Below are positions 17,620-24,906 of a stretch of DNA of 64,000 nucleotides, in pieces. Origin of the DNA: Edaphocola aurantiacus (GTDB lineage: Bacteria > Bacteroidota > Bacteroidia > Chitinophagales > Chitinophagaceae); NCBI RefSeq assembly GCF_019797745.1, contig NZ_VOSI01000004.1, positions 392,079-456,078 of the forward strand, written 5' to 3'. Under the pieces are notes generated by a model. It was not told where the DNA came from and searched no databases. It saw only the letters and a list, made by a program, of their open reading frames with translations. Within the stretch, counting starts at the first letter, position 1; the number at the start of each line of letters is the position of its first letter. The translations under genes were made by a program, and so were the position numbers.

Positions 17620-18192
17620 ATGGAATTCAATTTTCCCATTACCGCAAATGATCCCCTTTCTGCAGCTTTTCTGCAGAAAGGTATACATAATTTCAGCAAT
17701 GCCTTACAGTATGTAAGGCATTTGCCTTATGGTAGAAACCCGGATAAAACCAGGTTGGAAAGTGTATTGGAAGAAGGCCGTGGTACCTGCAGTACCAAGC
17801 ATGCGCTCCTCTTTCAGCTGGCTCATGCACACAACCAGGGCAATGTGCTGCTCTGTATGGGCATCTTCCGGATGAACGGACAGAATACGCCGCGTGTAGC
17901 GGCCACCCTGGCTGCTCATAACCTCGACTATATTCCCGAGGCGCATAACTACCTTTCTGTGGAGGGTACCATAGTCGATTGTACCCATGCCCATTCCCAG
18001 CCCGAAGATTTTCTGCCAGACCTTCTTGTCGAAACGACCATCTTACCTGAACAGATTACAGCATACAAGGTGCAATATCACCGCAATTACCTGCAGCAAT
18101 GGTTACAGGAGCATCCGGAAATACCTTATACGCTTGAGGAGCTCTGGACGATCCGGGAGCAGTGCATTCAAGATCTGTCCGTAAAGGGATAA
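17620..18192 (+). CDS. Putative transglutaminase-like protein
   Basis: A 190-residue soluble protein. I see a possible transglutaminase/protease-fold triad: Cys in GRGTCSTKHALLFQLA (about 64), His in YIPEAHNYLSVEG (about 109), and Asp in TIVDCTHAH (about 120), in the correct order and spacing for the superfamily. There is no signal peptide. It probably shares a transcript with pyrE (10-base gap), but a link to pyrimidine synthesis is not evident. The family call is from motif pattern only. Confidence 0.6.
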   Translation: MEFNFPITANDPLSAAFLQKGIHNFSNALQYVRHLPYGRNPDKTRLESVLEEGRGTCSTKHALLFQLAHAHNQGNVLLCMGIFRMNGQNTPRVAATLAAHNLDYIPEAHNYLSVEGTIVDCTHAHSQPEDFLPDLLVETTILPEQITAYKVQYHRNYLQQWLQEHPEIPYTLEELWTIREQCIQDLSVKG

Positions 18193-18202
18193 TAAGCCAT
18201 TT

Positions 18203-18472
18203 TTAGGCTGCAATCTTATTCAGTCGGTTCAGTATAGCCAGGCGGATATTGCGTGGTGCCAGCTGGCTGATATTGATCTTATTTCCGTTTTTAGCCACCG
18301 CGATCAGCAACAGCTGTATTTCCTGTTCGGCTATAGCCAGCATCTGGCTGTAGCTCAGCATATCATTACTGAATTCACTGATAACTTTCGCCATCAATTC
18401 CTGGTACAGGCTGGTATCTGTTGTATTAAGGCTGATGGTATTGTTGCGGGCAACTGTCTGATAAGTATTCAT
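18203..18472 (-). CDS. Small hypothetical protein
   Basis: An 89-residue predicted cytosolic, largely helical protein (MNTYQTVARNNTISLN...). The ATG at 18472 is preferred; the frame also allows one 13 codons upstream at 18511. The C-terminus is basic (RNIRLAILNRLNKIAA). No family was recognised. It is convergent with the transglutaminase-like gene, with only 10 bases between the stops and no visible terminator. Confidence 0.6.
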   Translation of the reverse strand: MNTYQTVARNNTISLNTTDTSLYQELMAKVISEFSNDMLSYSQMLAIAEQEIQLLLIAVAKNGNKINISQLAPRNIRLAILNRLNKIAA

Positions 18473-18570
18473 AATTCGCTTTGTTTTAATGTTGATATTG
18501 CAAAGGAACAAAGCGACTACGCCAGGATATGTCGTACTAAACAGGTTGCTGTAAAATAATACAGCGATAA

Positions 18571-18601
18571 TTTGACTTTAGGTATAAAAAATCTATATTT
18601 A
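18571..18601 (+). promoter_or_regulatory. Promoter of the MaoC-like gene
   Basis: TTTG at 18571-18574 and TATATTTA at 18594-18601 are 19 bases apart, one mismatch from consensus, with the ATG at 18633. Confidence 0.7.
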
Positions 18602-18632
18602 GATTATTATTATACACTAAACCAGTAAGACT

Positions 18633-19046
18633 ATGTTTAAAGTAGGCGACCAATTCAAACAGAAATTCAGCTACACACAGGAAGAAGTGGACATGTATGC
18701 AAGCGTCAGTAAAGACACCAACCCCCTGCATATCGATGAGCAGGCCGGCAAAGACAGTATTTTCGGACAGCGTATTATACACGGATTTTTAGGAGCCAGT
18801 ATCTTTACCCGTATATTCGGTACCTTATGGTATGCTGACGGTACGGTGTACATGGGACAAAGTATGAAATGGCTGCGCCCGATGTTTACCGATAAGGAAT
18901 ACGAAGGCGTGATCACGGTAAAAGAAATCTTTCCGGAGAAGAACCGTGCCACTTATGTATGTGAAGTATTCGAGGTGGAAAGCGGCGCACAGACTATTTC
19001 CGGCGAAGCAACATTAATGAACAAGAAACAGTATGTCTGGGAGTAA
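18633..19046 (+). CDS. MaoC-type (R)-specific enoyl-CoA hydratase
   Basis: A 137-residue single hot-dog protein. The hydratase motif is clear: SKDTNPLHID at about 29-38 (catalytic Asp and His) and RIIHGFLGAS at about 50-59. Such proteins hydrate trans-2-enoyl-CoA to the (R)-3-hydroxy form. No PHA synthase or other fatty-acid gene is adjacent, so the pathway is open. The last 14 bases overlap a short lipoprotein frame starting at 19033. Confidence 0.9.
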   Translation: MFKVGDQFKQKFSYTQEEVDMYASVSKDTNPLHIDEQAGKDSIFGQRIIHGFLGASIFTRIFGTLWYADGTVYMGQSMKWLRPMFTDKEYEGVITVKEIFPEKNRATYVCEVFEVESGAQTISGEATLMNKKQYVWE

Positions 19047-19164
19047 AATAGTCCTGATATGCTTATTATGTATACTGATGGGATGTGCTGATAACAGTGC
19101 ATCCCATCAGTATATTCATAAATTCAGTGACTGGCGACAATTTTATCCGATAGATTTTTTATGA
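19033..19164 (+). CDS. Very small lipoprotein (43 residues)
   Basis: An ATG at 19033 inside the end of the MaoC-like gene opens a 43-codon frame. The start is MSGSKIVLICLLCILMGC, a short charged N-terminus, a hydrophobic core, and a lipobox LMGC at 15-18. The mature part (ADNSASHQYIHKFSDWRQF...) is only about 26 residues long. Its TGA overlaps the ATG of the next gene (ATGA at 19161-19164). Overlap at both ends and a plausible signal peptide argue for a real gene. It is too short for usual gene calling. The function is unknown. Confidence 0.55.
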   Translation: MSGSKIVLICLLCILMGCADNSASHQYIHKFSDWRQFYPIDFL

Positions 19165-19748
19165 AACCACCTGTGATTTTTACAGAGAAATTCGGGGAGC
19201 AGCTTAGGATTGTAATCAAGCCCCGGATAGAGGGAATTATCTATTTTTCGACCTGCCTGATTGCATGCCTCTATATTTTTGTGGCGTATTGCTGTATCAG
19301 GGATATACAGCACGGAAAGTATGTCTGGTTCAACCTGATATCAATGCTGATCTTTATCTATGTCGGGCTAAGGTATGCCGGCAGCCTGTTCTACAGAGAG
19401 ATACTGATCGTAACTACAGAGCAGCTGTATATTGGCTATAGATCCTTATTACAGAAGAGGAAGTCCACACACCGTATATGTGACATCGCTTATATGTCCG
19501 CTACCGAAGATAATGGCAAGGAACATAGCCAGGCTTATGAGCAGTTATACGGGATTAGTGCGATGAAGCTGGAGCGTGATTTACTCAACAGTGAAGGACG
19601 TATCCGCTTTTTTGACCGGGGCCGTGCGGTGCGGTTCGGCATTGGGTTAAGTCCGGATCAGACCGTGCAGCTGATCAATCTGCTACAGGGTTACAGTGAT
19701 AATGATCTGAGTGCTGCTGATATAGATGAGCAACTGGGGATTGTCTAA
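19161..19748 (+). CDS. Hypothetical membrane protein with a possible PH-like domain
   Basis: A 195-residue protein. Two membrane helices lie at about 25-46 and 55-75, separated by a short basic loop. The remaining 120 residues are soluble and mostly strand-like with a C-terminal helix (SPDQTVQLINLLQGY), which fits the layout of bacterial PH-domain membrane proteins; this is inference from topology. Its ATG overlaps the stop of the small lipoprotein, so both are probably translated together. Confidence 0.75.
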   Translation: MKPPVIFTEKFGEQLRIVIKPRIEGIIYFSTCLIACLYIFVAYCCIRDIQHGKYVWFNLISMLIFIYVGLRYAGSLFYREILIVTTEQLYIGYRSLLQKRKSTHRICDIAYMSATEDNGKEHSQAYEQLYGISAMKLERDLLNSEGRIRFFDRGRAVRFGIGLSPDQTVQLINLLQGYSDNDLSAADIDEQLGIV

Positions 19749-19779
19749 GATTGTTCTCTTTGCGGTATACATTTTTATG

Positions 19780-19806
19780 AAGTCTGTCTGTTGGCAGACT
19801 CTTTTT
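19780..19806 (+). terminator. Terminator of the 19161 gene
   Basis: AGTCTG at 19781-19786 pairs with CAGACT at 19795-19800 and is followed by CTTTTT. Confidence 0.75.
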
Positions 19807-19837
19807 ATGTGGTAAAGAGAGTAGGGAAGCGCTATAA

Positions 19838-19870
19838 AAGAAAATAGCCGTTCTGCAATCAGAACGGCTA
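19838..19870 (-). terminator. Terminator of rpsL-rpsG
   Basis: A perfect 11-bp stem (19845-19855 with 19860-19870, TAGCCGTTCTG) with a 4-base loop. On the minus strand it is followed by TTTTCTTTT. It lies about 20 bases after the rpsG stop and shows the transcript ends there. Confidence 0.9.
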
Positions 19871-19891
19871 ATATTTCCGAAAAATTTTAAG

Positions 19892-20359
19892 TTAAACTTT
19901 AAAGTGAGCGAATGCTTTGTTCGCTTCTGCCATACGGTGAGTATCTTCTTTTCTTTTGAAAGCAGCACCTTCACCTTTAGAAGCTGCAACGATTTCGTTA
20001 GCTAATTTATCAGCCATTGTTTTACCGTTACGCTCGCGGCTGAAACGGATTAACCATTTCATAGACAGGGAGATCTTACGATCAGGGCGAACTTCAGAAG
20101 GAATCTGGAAAGTAGCACCACCGATACGGCGGCTACGAACCTCAACTGCTGGAGTTACATTTTGTAATGCTTTTTTCCAAATTTCGTAACCTTCTTCACC
20201 AGTGATTTTAGATACTTTTTCCATTGCATCATAGAAAATAGTGAATGCAGTAGTTTTTTTACCTTCCCACATTAAAGTGTTTACGAAACGGGTAACTAAT
20301 TTATCATTAAACTTTGGATCTGGAGCCAAAGGTAATTTCTTCGCTTGTTGTTTTCTCAT
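19892..20359 (-). CDS. rpsG: 30S ribosomal protein S7
   Basis: A 155-residue S7, the 16S 3'-major-domain assembly starter at the E site. Recognised by [17 protein letters not shown] at the start, [26 protein letters not shown], and the C-terminal [18 protein letters not shown]. It follows rpsL by 80 bases. A terminator closes the transcript right after it, so fusA is not part of this operon. Confidence 0.98.
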   Translation of the reverse strand: MRKQQAKKLPLAPDPKFNDKLVTRFVNTLMWEGKKTTAFTIFYDAMEKVSKITGEEGYEIWKKALQNVTPAVEVRSRRIGGATFQIPSEVRPDRKISLSMKWLIRFSRERNGKTMADKLANEIVAASKGEGAAFKRKEDTHRMAEANKAFAHFKV

Positions 20360-20439
20360 TTTTTTAATTTTTACATTTATTACAGGCTGTTACTTCAAGA
20401 CTAAAAATAAACTTTACTCAGCTGCAATAATTAATTTAA

Positions 20440-20820
20440 TTATTTTTTTGCTTTTTCTTTTTTCGTACCGTATTTAGAACGAGATTGTTTACGATCTTTA
20501 ACACCGGCAGTATCCAATGCACCACGTACGATGTGATAACGCACACCTGGTAAATCTTTTACACGACCACCACGGATCAATACGATAGAGTGTTCTTGCA
20601 GGTTGTGACCTTCACCCGGGATATAAGCAATAACCTCAATTTTATTAGTCAAACGAACTTTTGCTACTTTACGTAACGCAGAGTTTGGTTTTTTAGGAGT
20701 TGTAGTATATACACGCGTACATACACCACGGCGTTGTGGACAATCATCCAGAGCCGGAGATTTTGATTTTGCTTTAATTACTGTACGTCCTTTACGAACT
20801 AATTGTTGAATAGTTGGCAT
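20440..20820 (-). CDS. rpsL: 30S ribosomal protein S12
   Basis: A 126-residue S12, a decoding-centre protein. [20 protein letters not shown] and [18 protein letters not shown] are canonical. Lys is present at both classical streptomycin-resistance positions (PKKPNSA, and [11 protein letters not shown]), so the sequence predicts sensitivity at this locus. The C-terminus is Lys-rich. It is the first gene of the rpsL-rpsG pair, driven by a consensus promoter at 20844-20874. Confidence 0.98.
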   Translation of the reverse strand: MPTIQQLVRKGRTVIKAKSKSPALDDCPQRRGVCTRVYTTTPKKPNSALRKVAKVRLTNKIEVIAYIPGEGHNLQEHSIVLIRGGRVKDLPGVRYHIVRGALDTAGVKDRKQSRSKYGTKKEKAKK

Positions 20821-20843
20821 TCTCTTTAAAATTTTTCGGACTG

Positions 20844-20874
20844 CAAAGGTACTGATTCTTTTTTATTTACCAAA
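20844..20874 (-). promoter_or_regulatory. Promoter of rpsL-rpsG
   Basis: The minus strand reads TTTG (20871-20874), 19 bases, TACCTTTG (20844-20851), an exact consensus. The 20 bases from the -7 box onward are identical to those at the rpsF promoter. Confidence 0.9.
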
Positions 20875-20943
20875 CAAAATTATATAAAACTTTTTTGAAT
20901 TTTACACACTTTGTGGATTACTCGCGATCCGAATAAGTTATAA

Positions 20944-21930
20944 TTAATAATATTTTTTTTCTTTTAAATACTCATTTACATAGTCTGCTACGCCTTCTTC
21001 CAAAGTATAAAACGGTGCCGCGTATCCGCTCTCCTTCAGCTTCTGCATAGTTGCTTCTGTAAAATACTGGTATTTATCCCTGATATCTTCGGGGGTATCT
21101 ATGTACTCGATTCTTTCAGGAAGGTGCAAGGTAGTGAAAATTGCGCGAACTAAATCATTAAATGTTCGGGCTTTACCGCTTCCCAGGTTGTAAATACCAC
21201 TTTTAGGCTGGTTTTCCATCAGCCACACACATACTTTGACCACATCTTTTACATATACGAAGTCACGCATCTGACCTCCGTCACTGTATTCCTCTTTATG
21301 GGAGCGAAACAACTTCACAACACCCTCATTCTTTTCGATCTGGTTCATGGCATGCATGATCACAGAGGCCATGCGGCCTTTGTGGTATTCATTAGGGCCA
21401 TATACATTAAAGAACTTGAGCCCGGCCCAGAAGGGTGGTGCACCGTGCTGCTCCAATGCCCATATATCAAATTTCTGTTTGGATACACCGTAAGGGTTCA
21501 GGGGTTGCAGCTGCGGAATATCGGCTTCATTATCTTCATAACCCAGGTCTCCGTCGCCATAGGTCGCCGCAGAAGAGGCATATACCATAGGAATGCCATT
21601 TTCTGTACAATACTCCCACATATCCTTAGAGTAACGGACATTCAGCTTTTTGAAGATCTCTACATCAAACTCGGTCGTATCAGTACGCGCACCGAGGTGA
21701 AATACAAAATCTACTCTGCCCGGATGTTCTTCCAGCCAGTCGAAGAATTGCTCCCGGTGTACTTTGGCCATGTATTTTTTATCCAGGAGGTTATTGGTCT
21801 TGGCCTTTATCGAAAAATCGTCTACCAATACCAGTTGCTCATAGCCCAGTTGATTAAGGTAACCCGTAAGCACACTGCCGATAAAACCGGCGGCTCCTGT
21901 TACAACAATCGTGGCGTCTTTAGGTATCAT
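20944..21930 (-). CDS. hldD: ADP-L-glycero-D-manno-heptose 6-epimerase
   Basis: A 328-residue short-chain dehydrogenase-type epimerase that makes the heptose used in lipopolysaccharide inner core. The NADP fold GAAGFIGSVL, active-site YGVSK (in NPYGVSKQKFD), FFNVYGPNEYHKGRMASV and GGQMRDFVYVKDV are typical of the family. I choose ATG 21930 (MIPKDATIVVTG), because the upstream ATG at 21960 lies before the promoter's -7 box. No other LPS gene is next to it; waaA is at 57633. Confidence 0.94.
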   Translation of the reverse strand: MIPKDATIVVTGAAGFIGSVLTGYLNQLGYEQLVLVDDFSIKAKTNNLLDKKYMAKVHREQFFDWLEEHPGRVDFVFHLGARTDTTEFDVEIFKKLNVRYSKDMWEYCTENGIPMVYASSAATYGDGDLGYEDNEADIPQLQPLNPYGVSKQKFDIWALEQHGAPPFWAGLKFFNVYGPNEYHKGRMASVIMHAMNQIEKNEGVVKLFRSHKEEYSDGGQMRDFVYVKDVVKVCVWLMENQPKSGIYNLGSGKARTFNDLVRAIFTTLHLPERIEYIDTPEDIRDKYQYFTEATMQKLKESGYAAPFYTLEEGVADYVNEYLKEKKYY

Positions 21931-21948
21931 ACTTTTAAATCCTTTTGG

Positions 21949-21981
21949 CAAAAGTATCAATTAAATAGGTTGAGCATCAAA
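21949..21981 (-). promoter_or_regulatory. Promoter of hldD
   Basis: The minus strand reads TTTG (21978-21981), 21 bases, TACTTTTG (21949-21956). It fixes the hldD start downstream at 21930. Confidence 0.75.
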
Positions 21982-22018
21982 TTATTTATATTTTTAGTCG
22001 GACAATCAATATTTTTTC

Positions 22019-24427
22019 ATGAACTGTAGTAAAATGCTGTTCCTGTGCCTGATGTGCTGCTGCACCTGGGTTATACCAGGGATGGCACAAACGGCCTTAT
22101 TTGTAGATAGTGCTGCATCTGGTAATAATACCGGGCAGTCCTGGGTTAATGCTTATACTAAACTGAGCGATGCACTGCAAAGCGCTAATGCCGGCTCTGG
22201 CGAATACCGGATATTTGTTGCCCGTGGCACTTATTATCCTACAGGTATACAAAGTGACACCAGTCGTGTGGCCTCTTTTATGCTGAAAAGGGCTAATATT
22301 AAATTATATGGAGGTTATGATGCGGCAACCGGCAATCGTAACATAGGGTTGTATAAAAGTCGTATGGATGGTAATATCGGGTCAGCGATTACAGACACCG
22401 ATAATGTGTACCATGTAGTGGTGTTGGGTGATTTTAACACCAATGACAGCGTGGTTATAGACGGATTTACCATAGAAGGTGGAAACGCGAATAAAAATAC
22501 AGTACACTACATTAATGGTACCGAAATATGGAATTATTATGGAGGAGGGATATATGCAAAATCCAAAAACTTTACGGAACCCCGGCACACCCTGAGCAAC
22601 TGTGAGATTAGTAATAATGCAGCCACCGGCTGGGGTAGTGCACTCTATTTAGGTGGTGCGCTTATTCTTAACCGCTGCAAAATTGCCGGAAATAAAGGAC
22701 ATACTGCTACTGTTATTGAGCAGGTACCCGAAATCTATAATGGTCTGAGAATGTATAATACCATCGTCTCCGGTAATTCTTGCTTTTGGCATACGATCGG
22801 CATGGCATCTGCTACGTTTCAAAACTACATTGTCAACTCTACAATAGCGGATAATGAACATAATGAAGTCTATGCTTCTGCCGGTGGCAGCCATTTCCGT
22901 AACTCCATACTATGGAAATATGGAGAAGGCTCCTCTCTGTATGGGCCTATAAGCGTAATAAACTCTTTGTATGTGGGCGGATCTACGGTATATCCTTATC
23001 CCGTTGTCAACAGCTTGTTTGAGCCACCATTGTTTGTGGATCCGGTGCCCTATACCGGGCCCACTACAGCAGGTGACTATCACCTTACCCTTTGCAGTCC
23101 GGCAATCAATAAAGGTGATAACACATTCCTGCCTGCGGCATTTAATAAAGATTTCGAAGGCAATAGCCGCATTCAGTATAATATAATAGATATGGGTGCT
23201 TACGAGGTATCGGAGTATTACGCCCAGCTCAATTATGTGTACCCTAATAGTATTGCCTGTGCAGGAGACAGTGTTTATGGCCTGCAGCCCTCTATTGTAC
23301 AACCCGGGCAGGCAGCCCATGTTACCTGGTATCGTACCGGTCCCTATATTGGCTTAAACCAGACTTCTGGCATAGGAAATATACCTTCCTTTGTAGCTTT
23401 CAATCCCACTACCAGTAATCTTGTGGATACTTTTTATGTTATGGCAACAGACTCTTCCGGAGCGCATTTGTGTACAAAGACCTGGAAGGTGACTATAAGA
23501 GGGAGGATGCAGCCGGGTTTTGCGCCTCAGGAGTCTTTATGCCTGGGCAGCTCCCTTACCTTAAATGCAGGTACCGCTGCAGGATATATGTGGAGTACCG
23601 GGGACACTATACAGAGTGTTCCGGTTAATGCTGCAGGAACATATTGGGTGCACTCCACCAGCACTGCAGGCTGCTCCCAATGGGATACGGTAGAGGTTAT
23701 TGCCCACGCCTTGCCAGTTGTCGATCTGGGTGCAGACCAGACCATATGTGAGGGTACAGATACTTTATTGCTGGATGCAGGCAATCCGGGTGCAGACTAT
23801 GTCTGGAGCAGTGGTGATACCAGCCAGAGCATTGCGGTGCTAAATAGTGGCGTATACTGGGTAAAGGTTACAGACAGTAATGGCTGTGTCTCTGGCGATA
23901 CTGCCATACACACGATTATAACAGTGCCGTTTATTGACAGTATACACGTTTCCGGTACAGCACCGGCATATACTTTTACGGCCGGTACTACAGTAGGCGG
24001 GGCTGATTACTGGTGGGATTTCGGAGATGGGTTTACCGATACTGCAGTGTTTACCGTAAATCATACCTACGTCACCAGCGGTCAGTATACCCTTCGTCTG
24101 GTGACTTCCAATTTCTGTGGTGCAGATACCCTGGAGAAAAAAATCGTAGTGCCGAGTTTGGGTGTTGCCTCATCTGGGCATATGAAAGAGATAAAAGTTT
24201 ACCCTAATCCGGTTCAGAAACTATTGATCATCGAGCATGGAAAGCAATCTATAGTAAGTGCTCTCAGTATGTATACACTTTCGGGGCAGGAGGTACATCC
24301 GCAACGGCAGGATCAACAGGGTAAAATAATACTTGATGTTGCGCCTCTACCTGCAGGAATGTACTTGTTAAGACTTGTACTGCAAGACGGAAACAGCGCC
24401 AGCTTTCCGGTACAAGTTATCCGCTAA
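22019..24427 (+). CDS. Secreted beta-helix/PKD protein with a T9SS type A sorting domain
   Basis: An 802-residue cell-surface or secreted protein. A signal peptide rich in Cys/Leu/Met ends at about GMAQ (24). Residues about 25-400 have the repeat pattern of a right-handed parallel beta-helix (NIDGF-like turns, YHLTLCSPAINKGDNT, IDMGAYE, a pectate-lyase/choice-of-anchor type end). Ig/PKD-like repeats follow, including SLTLNAGTAAGYMWSTGDT and YWWDFGDGFTDTAVFTVNHTY. The last about 80 residues (KVYPNPVQKLLI...LPAGMYLLRL) are a T9SS type A sorting tag. The role could be adhesion or glycan contact; no catalytic residues were identified. Confidence 0.88.
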   Translation: MNCSKMLFLCLMCCCTWVIPGMAQTALFVDSAASGNNTGQSWVNAYTKLSDALQSANAGSGEYRIFVARGTYYPTGIQSDTSRVASFMLKRANIKLYGGYDAATGNRNIGLYKSRMDGNIGSAITDTDNVYHVVVLGDFNTNDSVVIDGFTIEGGNANKNTVHYINGTEIWNYYGGGIYAKSKNFTEPRHTLSNCEISNNAATGWGSALYLGGALILNRCKIAGNKGHTATVIEQVPEIYNGLRMYNTIVSGNSCFWHTIGMASATFQNYIVNSTIADNEHNEVYASAGGSHFRNSILWKYGEGSSLYGPISVINSLYVGGSTVYPYPVVNSLFEPPLFVDPVPYTGPTTAGDYHLTLCSPAINKGDNTFLPAAFNKDFEGNSRIQYNIIDMGAYEVSEYYAQLNYVYPNSIACAGDSVYGLQPSIVQPGQAAHVTWYRTGPYIGLNQTSGIGNIPSFVAFNPTTSNLVDTFYVMATDSSGAHLCTKTWKVTIRGRMQPGFAPQESLCLGSSLTLNAGTAAGYMWSTGDTIQSVPVNAAGTYWVHSTSTAGCSQWDTVEVIAHALPVVDLGADQTICEGTDTLLLDAGNPGADYVWSSGDTSQSIAVLNSGVYWVKVTDSNGCVSGDTAIHTIITVPFIDSIHVSGTAPAYTFTAGTTVGGADYWWDFGDGFTDTAVFTVNHTYVTSGQYTLRLVTSNFCGADTLEKKIVVPSLGVASSGHMKEIKVYPNPVQKLLIIEHGKQSIVSALSMYTLSGQEVHPQRQDQQGKIILDVAPLPAGMYLLRLVLQDGNSASFPVQVIR

Positions 24428-24444
24428 GCTTAATGATATAGGCA

Positions 24445-24490
24445 TAAACAAGAAAAAGGTTAAGCAATTGCTTAACCTTTTTCTTGTTTA
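24445..24490. terminator. Perfect 46-base palindromic bidirectional terminator
   Basis: Bases 24445-24490 are a perfect palindrome centred at 24467/24468, with AAGAAAAAGG-type arms that give T tracts on both strands. It separates two convergent genes. Confidence 0.9.
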
Positions 24491-24501
24491 ATTTTTTCTT
24501 A

Positions 24502-24837
24502 TTAGTGCTTTGCAGCGGCTTCATGATGCTCAGCAGCAGCCTCGTGGTGCGTGCTGTCTTTAGCTTCATGAGTTTCTGCAGCATGTGCTGCAGCAGTATC
24601 GTGTGTCGCTTCATGACCGGTCGCTTCGTGGCTTGTTGCCTCATGAGCAGCGCCTTCGTGACCTGCAGCACCGTGAGTGGCTTCTGTACCATGACCACCG
24701 CCATGACCTTCTTCAGAATGACTCATTGCCTTTACAAAGTTCATTGTACCCAGGATAAGGCCGACAATGATTAAGGCAAACATCATTGCTGCTTTTGAAG
24801 AGATAAGCGGTTTTTCTTCGTGTGTTGAATGTGACAT
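24502..24837 (-). CDS. His-rich single-span membrane protein
   Basis: A 111-residue protein. A short polar N-terminus (MSHSTHEEKPLISSKAA) precedes one membrane helix at about 17-36. A tail of about 70 residues is made almost only of His, Ala, Glu, Thr and Gly in loose repeats (HEATSHEATGHEATH-like). The composition suggests metal binding or a proton/ion buffer, but no family is recognised. It lies 69 bases after sucA on the same strand and may be on the same transcript. The palindromic terminator follows. Confidence 0.8.
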   Translation of the reverse strand: MSHSTHEEKPLISSKAAMMFALIIVGLILGTMNFVKAMSHSEEGHGGGHGTEATHGAAGHEGAAHEATSHEATGHEATHDTAAAHAAETHEAKDSTHHEAAAEHHEAAAKH

Positions 24838-24906
24838 ATTTATTTAATGAATTAGGAGTCTTACGTGACGCAAAAATATAAATTATTCTTGTTTTGTTAA
24901 ACTATT

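Noticed and set aside
21931..21960. Upstream ATG for hldD
   Set aside because: It lies before the -7 box, so it would not be transcribed.
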